A stretch of 64,000 bases of DNA from Cryptosporangium phraense (lineage in GTDB: Bacteria > Actinomycetota > Actinomycetes > Mycobacteriales > Cryptosporangiaceae), in NCBI RefSeq assembly GCF_006912135.1, contig NZ_VIRS01000004.1:62001-126000 (forward strand). The letters run 5' to 3'. Of the stretch, positions 24,586 to 32,961 are shown piece by piece (the first letter of the stretch is position 1; the number at the start of each line of letters is the position of its first letter). A program made the position numbers and the translations under genes. Below the pieces are notes generated by a model, which saw nothing but the letters and a program-made list of their open reading frames with translations, was not told the DNA's origin and did no database searches.

Positions 24586-25857
24586 TCAGTTGCCCAAGAG
24601 CAGTGCCGGGACCTCCGCTCCGGCCGGGACATCCGTCGTCGCCTCCGGGATCGCCAGCAGAGCGTTCGCCGTCGCGTACCCGGTGAGAAATGCCTCACCC
24701 CCGCCGAGTGGCTCCGCGTCGTAGCCCGAAACCCGCGCCGGCCGGAACTCCCGGACTCCCGCCCGCGACCGCATCGGCGACAGCACCCGGGCCAGCACCG
24801 CCGTGCGGAACACCTGCGAGGCGCCGGCCAGCCGGCGCAGCATCGGCCGCAGCACCAGCTCGAAGCCCAGCAGCGCGCCCGCCGGGTCCCCCGGCAGGCA
24901 CAGCACCGGCATCCGCGTCGGACCCACCCGTCCGTACCCGACCACCAGTGGCGGTTCCATCCGCAACGTCTCGAAATGGACGAGGTCGTCGAGACCGAAC
25001 AACCGGCGCAGCACGTCGGTGCGACCGCTGCCGGTACCGCCGGTGGTCACCAGCAGGTCGGCGCGGTGGGCGTGGTTCTCGACCAGCACCCGCAGCGCCT
25101 CGTCCTCGTCCGGCACGATGCCGACCCGGTGGGCGTGCGCACCCGCTTCGCGGGCCGCGGCCGCGATCCCGAGCGAGTCGACGTCGACGACCCGCCCCGG
25201 TCCGGCGCCCGGCCGCGACGAGTCCACGAGCTCGTCCCCGGTGGCCGCGACCAGCACCCGCGGCGGTGGCGAGACCAGCACCGAGTCGACCCCGGCCGAG
25301 GCCAGCAACGCGATGGTGGCCGCGGTCACCCGGGTGCCGGCCGGCGCCAGTACGGCCCCCGCCGCGACGGTGCTGCCCCGTCGCCGGATCCCCTCGCCCG
25401 GGCTCGGCACCCTTTCGATACGGACGCTCGCCAGCCCGCCGTCCGTGGCGTCGCCGGGCACGATCGCGTCGGCCCCGGCCGGAACCGGCGTCCCGACCGT
25501 CACCGTGTAGCTGGCCCCGGCCGACACGGTCGCCGGCTCCCAGGACGCCGCGGTCAGGTCGCCGATGACGTGCAGCCGGACGTCCGCATGGTGCTTGGAC
25601 GGATCATCGGACCACTGCGCGTCACCCAGCGCGTCGTTCGAGCGGACGGCGTAGCCGTCGACGGCGGCGACGTCGAACGCGGGCACCGCCGCGGGAGCGA
25701 CGACGTCCTCCGCGAGGAGGACGCCGAGCGACTCCAGCAGCGCCATCGGCAGTGGGCGCAGCGGCTCCAGATCGGCCAGCGCCGTGTCCACGAAACGCTG
25801 GGCCCCCGCACCCAGCAGTTCCGGTCGTACTCCGAGCAGCCCCCCCGAGCCGGTCAC
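24586..25857 (-). CDS. glp: Gephyrin-like molybdotransferase Glp (MoeA family)
   Basis: A 423-residue MoeA-like protein. SLGVLLAEDVVAPAAVPAFDVAAVDGYAV (about residues 43-70) is the MoeA domain II signature. LVTTGGTGSGRTDVLRRLF near residue 280 is the MPT-binding motif (GGTGxGxxD); LPGDPAGALLGFEL follows, and a C-terminal beta domain ends the protein. MoeA proteins insert molybdate into adenylated molybdopterin. In actinobacteria, the copy beside galU and GlpR has been recruited to the cell-division ring. Its ATG overlaps the galU stop by 4 bases. Confidence 0.92.
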   Translation of the reverse strand: MTGSGGLLGVRPELLGAGAQRFVDTALADLEPLRPLPMALLESLGVLLAEDVVAPAAVPAFDVAAVDGYAVRSNDALGDAQWSDDPSKHHADVRLHVIGDLTAASWEPATVSAGASYTVTVGTPVPAGADAIVPGDATDGGLASVRIERVPSPGEGIRRRGSTVAAGAVLAPAGTRVTAATIALLASAGVDSVLVSPPPRVLVAATGDELVDSSRPGAGPGRVVDVDSLGIAAAAREAGAHAHRVGIVPDEDEALRVLVENHAHRADLLVTTGGTGSGRTDVLRRLFGLDDLVHFETLRMEPPLVVGYGRVGPTRMPVLCLPGDPAGALLGFELVLRPMLRRLAGASQVFRTAVLARVLSPMRSRAGVREFRPARVSGYDAEPLGGGEAFLTGYATANALLAIPEATTDVPAGAEVPALLLGN

Positions 25858-26783
25858 GCCAGTGACGTCCGTACGTACTCGGTGAGCCAGTCGCGGAATT
25901 CCGACCCGAGCTCCTCGTGGTCGACGCCGAGCTGGACGACGGCCTTCAGGTAGTCGATCTTCGCTCCGGTGTCGTAGCGGCGGCCCTTGAACACGACGCC
26001 GTGCACCGGGGTGCCCTCGGCCAGCAGCGCGGCCATCGCGTCGGTCAGCTGGATCTCGCCGCCCGCGCCCGGCTTCGTCTCGCGGATCGCGTCGAAGATC
26101 TCCGGCGGCAGCACGTAGCGGCCGATGATCGCCAGGTTGCTGGGGGCGTCGTCGGGCTCGGGCTTCTCGACCATGCTGGTCACCCGGACGATGTCGCCGA
26201 GGTGGCCCTCACCGGTGCGGCCCGTGGTCTCGACCGCGACGATGCCGTACCGCTTGATGTGCTCGCGGGGCACCTCGAGCAGCGCCAGCACGATGCCGCC
26301 GTGCTCGGCCTGGACGTCGAGCATCGTCGGCAGGATCGGGTCGCGGGCGTCGATCAGGTCGTCGCCGAGCATGACCGCGAACGGCTCGTTGCCGACGTGG
26401 GAGGCGCCGCACAGCACGGCGTGGCCGAGGCCCTTGGGCTCGCCCTGGCGGCTGGTGTTGATCGCGGCGATCTCCGACGACCGGCGGATCGCCTCGAGGC
26501 GCTTCGTGTCGCCCTTGGCCTCGAGCTGCTGCTCCAGGTCGGGGCGGCGGTCGAAGTGATCGACCATCGCGCTCTTGCCCCGGCCGGTGACCAGCAGGAC
26601 GTCGTCGAGCCCGGCCGCGGCCGACTCCTCGACGATGTACTCGAGCGCGGGCTTGTCGACGACCGGCAGCAGCTCTTTCGGCACCGCCTTCGTCGCCGGG
26701 AGGAACCGTGTGCCCAGTCCGGCGGCCGGGATCACGGCCTTGCGCGTCGAACGGGACTTGTTGGCGGCAGAAGTGTCGACCAT
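25854..26783 (-). CDS. galU: UTP-glucose-1-phosphate uridylyltransferase
   Basis: A 309-residue nucleotidyltransferase that makes UDP-glucose for glycogen, trehalose and cell-envelope glycans. KAVIPAAGLGTRFLPATKAVPKELLPVVDKP (about residues 15-45) is the UTP-binding signature. YIVEESAAAGLDDVLLVTGRGK and FAVMLGDDLID follow, with SMVEKP and IGRYVLPPEIF as in bacterial GalU. It starts the galU-glp-(rimJ-sepX) cluster and is translationally coupled to glp. Confidence 0.96.
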   Translation of the reverse strand: MVDTSAANKSRSTRKAVIPAAGLGTRFLPATKAVPKELLPVVDKPALEYIVEESAAAGLDDVLLVTGRGKSAMVDHFDRRPDLEQQLEAKGDTKRLEAIRRSSEIAAINTSRQGEPKGLGHAVLCGASHVGNEPFAVMLGDDLIDARDPILPTMLDVQAEHGGIVLALLEVPREHIKRYGIVAVETTGRTGEGHLGDIVRVTSMVEKPEPDDAPSNLAIIGRYVLPPEIFDAIRETKPGAGGEIQLTDAMAALLAEGTPVHGVVFKGRRYDTGAKIDYLKAVVQLGVDHEELGSEFRDWLTEYVRTSLA

Positions 26784-26844
26784 GTCGGGAGACTAGCCAA
26801 CAAACCCAGGCGCGTCTCCGTCGGCTGACGGGTGTCGGCCGAGG

Positions 26845-28299
26845 TTAACGGCGGCCGACCGGCAGGGAGATCCGCCAGGGATTGGAGCTGACCGTCACCC
26901 GGGCCGACCCGTGCAGCAGCGCGTTCTCGAGCGCGACCGCGGCCTGCCCGGCGAAGCTCCGCACGGTCAGCAGGTCCCCGTCGTCGAAATCGTCTCCGCC
27001 CAGGCGGTCGTAGAGCGCGAGCACGCCGAGCAACCGACCGCCGGGCAGCGCCGGAGGGTGGGGCGGTCCCACGATCGGGACCGCGATGAACGTCCGGCAG
27101 TCCGGCTCGTCCGCGCTGAGGTGCACGTCCGCGGTCACCCGGCCGATCCGGCCTTCGGCCGTGGCAGCCACCCCGCCGAGCAGTCCCTCCCCTACCTTCA
27201 CTCGGACGTCCGACGGACGGACGCCGCGGGCGGCGAGCCCGAGCGCGCGTTGCCCGACGAGGTGCGAGTCGCGGGCGAGCAGCACGATCCCGCCCTCGGC
27301 CGCGGTCGTCGCGACGACGCTCTCGAGGATGACTTCGAGGATCCGATCGACGTCGTTCGTGCTCGACATCGTGTCGCCGAGCAGGGCCAGCGTTCTTCGG
27401 AGCTGGTCCCGGCCGGCCGTGAGCGCGGCGACGTAGGCCTGCATGCTGCGGGTCATCCGGTTGAACGTGCCGGCCAGGTGCCCGATCTCGTCGCGGGCGC
27501 GGACCGGGACGCGGGCGGCCAGGTCACCGTCGGCGACCTGCTCGGCGGCGAGCGCGACCTCCTGGAGCGGCTTGGTGAGCGCGCGGGCCAGCACGTTGGC
27601 GGCGACCAGCGAGGCCCCGGCGGCGGCCAGGACGACGAGCGTCAGGGCGCCGTAGAGAGCGGTGGCGTCGGGGGCGGGGGTGGTGAGCGTGGTGTCGAGC
27701 GGCCGACCGGGGGCCGGGGGGATGCGGCGCTGTCGGGTGGCTGTTCCCAGGGCATCGACCTGGACGCCGGGGATCCTCACCAGGCTCTGGAGATCGGCGG
27801 GGGTGATGGTGAGCGCGGTGGTGACCCGTCCCGCCGGGGCGCCGTCGGATCGGTGCAGCGGGACGGTCGCGGCGATCAACGTCGGACGTCCGTGCGGTGG
27901 GGTTCCCCGGGTGCAGTCACCCCAGCCGGGGTCGGGCTCGCGGGGGTCGGTCAGGCTGAGGCCGGCCGGGCCGGCCGGGCCGGCCGAGGCGACGACCGCG
28001 CCGGACGTGTTCTCGACTCGGGCCGCGTCGGCGAGCCCGCGGGTGACGACGAAGGTCGCGGCGGCCGTGGGCCGGTCGCCGCGCGAGATCGTGGCCGCCA
28101 GCGCCTCGGACGCGGCCCGGGCCCGCTGGCAGACGCTCTGCACCGCGGTGCCGACGACGGTCGCGGCGGCGTCCAGCCGCTCGGTGGCCCGCTCCTCGGC
28201 CAGCCGGGTCGCTCCGATCCCCACCGCGACCGCGCCGAGCAGCAGCGGCCCGAGCACCACCGCGAGCAACGACGCGGCCAGGCGTCTGCGTAGGGTCAT
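26845..28299 (-). CDS. Membrane sensor with HAMP and GAF domains, no kinase domain
   Basis: 484 residues from the ATG at 28299 with GGGAGGT upstream. A first transmembrane helix (LLAVVLGPLLLGAVAVGIGAT) and a second near residue 215-238 enclose an extracytoplasmic domain of about 180 residues. A HAMP domain follows (ARALTKPLQEVALAAEQVADGDLAARVPV ... DEIGHLAGTFNRM), then a short coiled coil and a GAF domain (about 320-470, ILEVILESVVATTAAEGGIVLL to AALENALL). There is no histidine kinase, GGDEF or phosphatase domain, so the output is unknown. It is divergent from the FTHF cyclo-ligase. Confidence 0.88.
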   Translation of the reverse strand: MTLRRRLAASLLAVVLGPLLLGAVAVGIGATRLAEERATERLDAAATVVGTAVQSVCQRARAASEALAATISRGDRPTAAATFVVTRGLADAARVENTSGAVVASAGPAGPAGLSLTDPREPDPGWGDCTRGTPPHGRPTLIAATVPLHRSDGAPAGRVTTALTITPADLQSLVRIPGVQVDALGTATRQRRIPPAPGRPLDTTLTTPAPDATALYGALTLVVLAAAGASLVAANVLARALTKPLQEVALAAEQVADGDLAARVPVRARDEIGHLAGTFNRMTRSMQAYVAALTAGRDQLRRTLALLGDTMSSTNDVDRILEVILESVVATTAAEGGIVLLARDSHLVGQRALGLAARGVRPSDVRVKVGEGLLGGVAATAEGRIGRVTADVHLSADEPDCRTFIAVPIVGPPHPPALPGGRLLGVLALYDRLGGDDFDDGDLLTVRSFAGQAAVALENALLHGSARVTVSSNPWRISLPVGRR

Positions 28300-28345
28300 G
28301 GCGACCTCCCTGGGTCTCTGTTGCCGGTCGCCGAGAGGAGCAGTG

Positions 28346-28987
28346 ATGAGCTCGATCGCGGCGAAGGCGGCGAAGGCGGCGCTGCGGGCCGCTCGGCGGA
28401 ACGCTCGCGCCGAGCGTTTTGCACGGCTCTCCCCGGCCGAGGTCGCCACCGAGAGCCGTCGCCTGGTCGCGCATCTTCTTGCCGGACTCAACGAGCGCGG
28501 GGTGTGGTCGGTCGCGGCATACGTTCCGGTCGGTTCCGAGCCGGGTGCCATCCCCGGGCCGCCGGACCTGTTCGGCGCACCGAGGGTCGGCCTGCCGGAC
28601 GCCCTCCGCGAGGCTGGGATCGGTGTGTTGCTGCCGGTCAGCCGGCCAGACCGCACGCTCGACTGGGGTGGGTACGAACACCGGCAGGAGCTGGTGCGGG
28701 GGCCGCACGATCTCTGGGAGCCGCCGCCGGAGGCGATCCTCGGGCCGTCGTCCCTGGATACGGTGGACGCGATCGTGGTGCCGGCGCTGGCCGTGGGGCG
28801 GGACGGGTCGCGGTTGGGTCGGGGTGCGGGGTATTACGATCGGGCGCTGGTGGCTGTGGCGCAGAGCACACCGTTGATCGCGTTGGTGTACGACGACGAG
28901 TTGCTGGAGTCGGTGCCTGCTGAGCCTCATGACCGGCCGGTCACGGATGTGGTGACGCCGGGTGGGGGCTGGGTTTCGCTCTTGTGA
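28346..28987 (+). CDS. 5-formyltetrahydrofolate cyclo-ligase
   Basis: 213 residues from the ATG at 28346 with GAGAGGAG just upstream; a GTG one codon earlier is possible. It converts 5-formyl-THF to 5,10-methenyl-THF using ATP. LVAHLLAGLNERGVWSVAAYVPVGSEP is the substrate region, and DAIVVPALAVGRDGSRLGRGAGYYDRAL is the conserved ATP/folate signature (RLGxGxGYYDR). The gene is in its usual place divergent from the galU block, as in mycobacteria. Confidence 0.93.
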   Translation: MSSIAAKAAKAALRAARRNARAERFARLSPAEVATESRRLVAHLLAGLNERGVWSVAAYVPVGSEPGAIPGPPDLFGAPRVGLPDALREAGIGVLLPVSRPDRTLDWGGYEHRQELVRGPHDLWEPPPEAILGPSSLDTVDAIVVPALAVGRDGSRLGRGAGYYDRALVAVAQSTPLIALVYDDELLESVPAEPHDRPVTDVVTPGGGWVSLL

Positions 28988-29091
28988 GGAGAGCGACAGT
29001 GGTCGCGAACTGGCGTCTGAGCGCGGAATATCGCACACTTGGCACTCGTTCGACCTGAGTGCCAAGCGAAGCTCCAGCTTAGGAGGCGGCC

Positions 29092-29451
29092 GTGCCGACC
29101 TACCAATACAAGTGCACGGCCTGCGGCCACCGGCTCGACGCGGTCCAGTCGTTCTCCGACGCTCCGTTGACCGAGTGCCCGAATTGCCAGGGTGAGCTGC
29201 GGAAGCTGTTCTCGTCGGTGGGGGTCGTGTTCAAGGGCTCTGGGTTCTATCGGACGGATTCGCGGTCGGGGTCTTCGAGCTCGGAGCCGGCGAAGAGCAC
29301 GGCGGATTCTTCTTCTTCCTCGACGAAGTCGGACAGCTCTTCTTCTTCGTCCTCGTCGGGGGGGTCGGGGTCTTCTGGGTCGTCGGGGTCTTCTGGGACC
29401 TCCGGGTCGTCGGGCTCGTCGGGTTCGTCTTCGACGAAGGCTGCGGTCTAA
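29092..29451 (+). CDS. FmdB-type zinc ribbon protein with serine-rich tail
   Basis: 119 residues from a GTG. The N-terminal zinc ribbon is PTYQYKCTACGHRLDAVQSF ... TECPNCQGELRKLFSSVGVVFKGSGFYRTD, with two CxxC pairs. The last 55 residues are almost only Ser with Lys, Gly and Asp, and are disordered. By sequence type and position it is the counterpart of mycobacterial Rv0991c, reported as a redox-regulated chaperone; transfer of that role is an inference. A GTG start preceded by GGAGG fits. Confidence 0.88.
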   Translation: MPTYQYKCTACGHRLDAVQSFSDAPLTECPNCQGELRKLFSSVGVVFKGSGFYRTDSRSGSSSSEPAKSTADSSSSSTKSDSSSSSSSSGGSGSSGSSGSSGTSGSSGSSGSSSTKAAV

Positions 29452-29466
29452 GTCGCGTAGGTCTTT

Positions 29467-29499
29467 CCAGCCGGTCCCTAGCAGGTGGGGGCCGGCTGG
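29467..29499 (+). terminator. Probable terminator after the FmdB gene
   Basis: CCAGCCGG pairs with CCGGCTGG across a 17-base loop, starting 16 bases after the stop codon and followed by TTGCGTTTG. It is a modest hairpin. Confidence 0.45.
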
Positions 29500-29590
29500 T
29501 TGCGTTTGTGCACGGGGTGGGCGGTTGTCCACAGGGCGGGTGGCGTGGGCGTGGGGGGTGGGGGTTCGGGGCTTAGCGTCGCCCGGGGAG

Positions 29591-30235
29591 GTGGGGCGGG
29601 CGCGGCGGACGGAGCGGCTCGATGCCCCGCGGTTGTACTTGCCTCGGGTCACGGTCCGGGGCGTCTGCGCGAGCGTGTTGGTGGCCGCGGCCGCGGTGAT
29701 GGTGGCGGTTGATCGGGGCAGCGCGCCCGGCGAGGGCGCACCGCCGCCCACGACGACGGCGGGTGCTCCGACGACGGCAGGCGCTCCGACGACGGCAGGC
29801 GCTCCGACGACGGCAGGCGCCTCGACGACGGCGGGCGCTCCGACGACGCGGGTCTCGACGACGGCAGGGGCTCCGACGACGGCGGGGGTTTCGACGGCGG
29901 CAGGGGCTCCGACGGCGGCGGCGACGGCGGTTTCGACCGCGGAGCCGGAGCCCGCGCACTCCGGCTCGGCAGGCAGCAGCCCGACCTCGAACGGCGGCCC
30001 GGTCTCCGCTGCTGGCGGCGTGGCACCGGGCGGCCCGGATCCGCGGACCGGCGCCGCACAGGAAGGGACCCCGCTCCCCAACCCCGCCCCAGGGGGCACC
30101 GCTGCCCGTTACGGCAACCCGGTGCCGGATCGCACCACCCAGCCGGATGAGAACGCTGGGACCAATGGGCGCACAGGGCCACCCGCAACCACCGAAAAGG
30201 GCGACAACGCCGCGAGGAGCCGCAGCGGCTCTTAG
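29591..30235 (+). CDS. Anchored low-complexity protein with TTAGAP repeats
   Basis: Possible 214-residue protein from a GTG at 29591 preceded by GGGGAG. A basic stretch (GRARRTERLDAPRLYLPRV) leads to one hydrophobic helix (VRGVCASVLVAAAAVMVAV), which resembles the start of SAF/CpaB-like pilus proteins seen in this genomic position. The remainder has no SAF domain; it is six-residue repeats of the type T-T-A-G-A-P, then Gly/Pro/Asn/Thr-rich sequence. The repeats come from 18-bp tandem DNA repeats, so the reading frame may be partly fortuitous. It could be a decayed CpaB gene whose domain was replaced by repeats. No function can be assigned. Confidence 0.4.
   Translation: MGRARRTERLDAPRLYLPRVTVRGVCASVLVAAAAVMVAVDRGSAPGEGAPPPTTTAGAPTTAGAPTTAGAPTTAGASTTAGAPTTRVSTTAGAPTTAGVSTAAGAPTAAATAVSTAEPEPAHSGSAGSSPTSNGGPVSAAGGVAPGGPDPRTGAAQEGTPLPNPAPGGTAARYGNPVPDRTTQPDENAGTNGRTGPPATTEKGDNAARSRSGS
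29752..29925. repeat. 18-bp tandem repeats, GCTCCGACGACGGCAGGC type
   Basis: About nine units of an 18-base repeat, with exact copies near the start and diverged ones later (ACGACG replaced by ACGGCG). On the plus strand each unit encodes T-T-A-G-A-P. The unit length keeps any reading frame open on both strands. Confidence 0.8.
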
Positions 30236-30465
30236 CGCCACACCTCGCGGGGGGCGCCGGCGCACGCGGAGACCCGCATGTCTTCGCCCAGCGTCAGGCC
30301 AGCCGGCCAGACGGGATCAGGCGTCACCGGACCGCGACGACACCGGACCAGCCGCCGATACGAGCAGCCGCGGAGTTCTAAGCAGCCGCAAGGGCTGGGT
30401 GGCCGCGGGGCCGCGCGGGGCCACCCATGACCGCGCAGCGGCGGGAGGCCGCGCACCGCCGGGAG

Positions 30466-30520
30466 GCCGCGCAGGGCTGATGGGCCGCGCAGGGCTGATG
30501 GGCCGCGCAGGGCTGGGTGG
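30466..30520. repeat. Three 18-bp tandem repeats
   Basis: GCCGCGCAGGGCTGATGG occurs exactly at 30466-30483 and 30484-30501; a third copy with GGGTGG in place of GATGG starts at 30502. Related words are scattered through 30390-30700. Confidence 0.85.
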
Positions 30521-30960
30521 ACCCCATGCCCGCGCGAGCCACACGGCACACGGGGCTGAGTAGTCGCGCAAGGCTGGGTGGACCCGATGCCCCCGTCGGG
30601 CAACACGGCCGCACGGACTACAGAGGGGGCAGACAGCCGCATGGGGCCACATGGCCGCCCGGGACTGGATAGCCGCGCGAGGCTGGGTGGCCGCGCAGCA
30701 ACGGCGCTCGGCGGCGTACGGCGGGCAGGGTCGCTCGAGATCGCCCACTAGCTCTGCGCCTTGCCGCAGCGTCGGAACGAGCGGTCGGGACGGCCGGTGA
30801 AAGCCTCGGTTCGCAGCGGCGCAGAATCACCCGGCAGCATCCGACCGGCGGCCATTTCCTACCGGAGGGACGCGCCGATCATCGGCCCGCCCCCACGCCG
30901 AGGCGCAGGCTCTGCCTTGCGCGATCGGCCGGCGTCGAGCAGAGCGGAGGGCGGGCGGCA

Positions 30961-31720
30961 GCACCGGCCCGAGGCCCTTAGCGGCAGAACGCCTGCCGAG
31001 CGGCGCCCATCTAGCGCAGGTCCGGCGAAGCCGTTGCGGCATCGTGGAGCCAGCGCCACGGACAAATCAGCTCACGGATGTGGCTCAGCAGCGCGCATCT
31101 GCCGAGTGGGCGCGCGTTGAGCGGTGGGTCCGGTCGGTGTGCCGGCCCCGGAGGCGACGGCAGGGTTCACGATCGCCGGATCGACGATGCACCAATATCG
31201 CGGTGCGGGCAGCACCGGCCCGAGGCCCTCAGCAGCAGAGCGTCTGCGAGCCCGGTGCACTTCCGGCGCCGGTCTGGTCGAGCCACTGCGGCATCGTGGA
31301 GAGCCGCGACGGACAGTGCGTCTCGCGGTTGTGGCTCAGCAGCAGGCATCTGACGCGTGGGGCGCGCCGAGTGGTGGGTCGGTGAGCACGGTGCCCGGAA
31401 GCGACGGCAGAGTCCGGGATCGCCGGTGCACCCCTGCCGCGGTGCGCCTGTGCCGTGGGCGGGCGGCACCGGCCCGATTCCTCGGCGGTAAAGCGTCTGC
31501 CGAGCCTGGCGCGCGTTTCGCGCAGGTCCGGCGAAGCTGCTGCGGCATCGTGCAGCGGTCGGCCCGGACAGTGCAGCTCCCGCTGGGGGCTCAGCAGCGG
31601 CATCTGCTGAGTGGGGCGTGCGCCGAGCGGTGGGTCCGGTGAGCACGCTCCCGGAGGCGACGGCAGAGTTCACGATCGCCGGATCAGCGGTGCGCCCATG
31701 CCGCAGAGCCCGTACGCCGT
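30961..31720. repeat. Three imperfect tandem copies of a ~252-bp unit
   Basis: The anchor GCACCGGCCCGA appears at 30961, 31212 and 31466, giving periods of 251 and 254 bases. Within each unit the same ordered words recur: TGCGGCATCGTG, then GCTCAGCAGC with GCATCTG, then GAGCGGTGGGTCCGG or close variants, then GACGGCAG and GATCGCCGG. Copies 1 and 3 are most alike (they share GCGCAGGTCCGGCGAAGC). No open frame is conserved between copies. The right end runs into the 16-bp repeats. Confidence 0.75.
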
Positions 31721-31830
31721 GCCCCGGTGCCCCATGCCGCGGTGCAACGGTGCCCCCGCGCGGCGGTGCAACGGTGTGCCCGTGCGGCGGATGCGCCCGC
31801 GCGGCGGTGCAACGGCGCGCCCGTGCCCCC

Positions 31831-31942
31831 GGTGCGCCTGTGCCCCGGTGCGCCTGTGCCCAGGTACGCCCGTGCCCCGGTGCGCCTGTGCCCCGGTGCG
31901 CCTGTGCCCAGGTACGCCCGTGCCCCGGTGCGCCCGGGCTGC
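31831..31942. repeat. 16-bp tandem repeats with a 48-bp higher-order period
   Basis: Seven consecutive 16-base units starting at 31831. The order is GGTGCGCCTGTGCCCC, GGTGCGCCTGTGCCCA, GGTACGCCCGTGCCCC, then the same three again exactly, then a diverged seventh. A 48-bp triplet has therefore been duplicated. Looser copies extend left to about 31720. Confidence 0.88.
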
Positions 31943-32336
31943 GCTGTAGCGGTGCGACCATGCCGCCGCGACCGCGCCGCCGCGACCGCGCGGCGGTGTA
32001 GCGGTGCGCTCGTGCGGCGGTCCGTTTGGGCGGCGGCTCGGCGGCGCGGGAGATAAAGCCGATGACCTCGACCACGCGCACCAGCAACAGGCCCGTCCGG
32101 ACTCGCTCCAGGGATTCGCCCCCGGCCGGGAGAGGCGCCGGCCCTAGCCGAGAACTGCCCTGCCCTCGCGCCCGCGAGCACGACCGACGGCTCCGTTACA
32201 GTGCGGTCGCCCGGCCTAGAACCGCCTCATCGCGGGATTCGTCGCGGCCACTGCGAGGCACTAACAAACTGCCCCGTCCCGGACGGGACGAACTACCTAC
32301 CAACCCCCACTCACCGAACCCTCGAGGACAGCGCAC

Positions 32337-32717
32337 ATGTTCAGTGGATTCCGCGACTTCATCCGGCGCGGCAACGTCATCGACCTCGCCGTCGGCGTCG
32401 TGATCGGCGCCGCCTTCACCACGCTGGTGTCCCAGTTCGGCAAGTCGTTCCTCACCCCGCTGATCCAGCTGGTCACCGGCGGCAACAAGGTGAGCGGAAC
32501 GTTCAAGATCCGCGAAGCCGTTTTCGACTACGGATCGTTCATCACCGCGCTCATCGTGTTCCTGCTGACCGCCGCGGCGTTGTACTACGTGGTGGTCGCT
32601 CCGATGAACCGGCTGAACGAGCTGCGCCGGCGTGGTCAGGAGCCCGACCCGGCCCCGCCGTCCGAGGAGGTCGTCCTCCTGACCGAGATCCGCGACGAAC
32701 TGCGGAACCGGCGCTGA
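32337..32717 (+). CDS. mscL: Large-conductance mechanosensitive channel MscL
   Basis: A 126-residue homopentameric channel that opens under membrane tension to release solutes during osmotic downshock. FRDFIRRGNVIDLAVGVVIGAAFTTLV is the N-terminal amphipathic helix plus TM1 signature, and ITALIVFLLTAAALYYVVVAPMNRL is TM2. The charged cytoplasmic helix EVVLLTEIRDELRN ends the protein. The length is typical. It lies within the same mscL-FmdB-cyclo-ligase neighbourhood as in mycobacteria, though separated by the repeat region. Confidence 0.96.
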   Translation: MFSGFRDFIRRGNVIDLAVGVVIGAAFTTLVSQFGKSFLTPLIQLVTGGNKVSGTFKIREAVFDYGSFITALIVFLLTAAALYYVVVAPMNRLNELRRRGQEPDPAPPSEEVVLLTEIRDELRNRR

Positions 32718-32718
32718 G

Positions 32719-32886
32719 TCACGCGTCCCAGTGCGGGGGACGATCCTCCAGCAGCTGCAGGTCGCGAAGTTTGCGGGCGGCGGCGTCGCGCCAGTCGGTG
32801 TCGACGTCGTCGGCCGTCTGATCAGGGAGAACGATGAGGTCGGTGTCGTCGACCATCGGTACCTCGCGGTCATCGTCCGACGCCAT
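32719..32886 (-). CDS. Small acidic hypothetical protein
   Basis: 55 residues from an ATG at 32886 with GGGGAG seven bases upstream. The sequence MVDDTDLIVLPDQTADDVDTDW and the C-terminal LLEDRPPHWDA are of a type I remember from small Micromonosporales and related proteins near penicillin acylase or mscL genes. No domain, helix bundle or metal site is seen. It is convergent with mscL and lies downstream in the minus-strand direction of no clear operon. Confidence 0.65.
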   Translation of the reverse strand: MASDDDREVPMVDDTDLIVLPDQTADDVDTDWRDAAARKLRDLQLLEDRPPHWDA

Positions 32887-32961
32887 GCTCCCCGTCCTTC
32901 CACGCTTCCTGCGGTTGACCCGCCCCAAGCCTACGCGGCTCGCGACACCCCTGGATCCGCC

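Larger units (their letters stand above)
30236..32336. other. 2.1 kb apparently non-coding, repeat-dominated region
   Basis: Several long open frames exist on both strands, but all are low-complexity (Ala, Arg, Pro, Cys, His), mutually overlapping and without domains. I treat them as products of high GC and repetition. The region contains at least three kinds of tandem repeat (30466-30520, 30961-31720, 31831-31942) plus many loose copies of GGCTGGGTGG-like words at 30390-30700. No tRNA or IS ends were found. The mscL promoter lies at its right end. Confidence 0.6.

Noticed and set aside
31167-32087. 306-codon minus-strand frame with His/Gly/Ala repeats
   Set aside because: Its composition follows the underlying 16-bp and 252-bp DNA repeats, it has no domain, and the other frames are equally open.
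30236-32336. CRISPR array
   Set aside because: Repeats are contiguous tandem units without unique spacers of constant length, and no cas genes are present.
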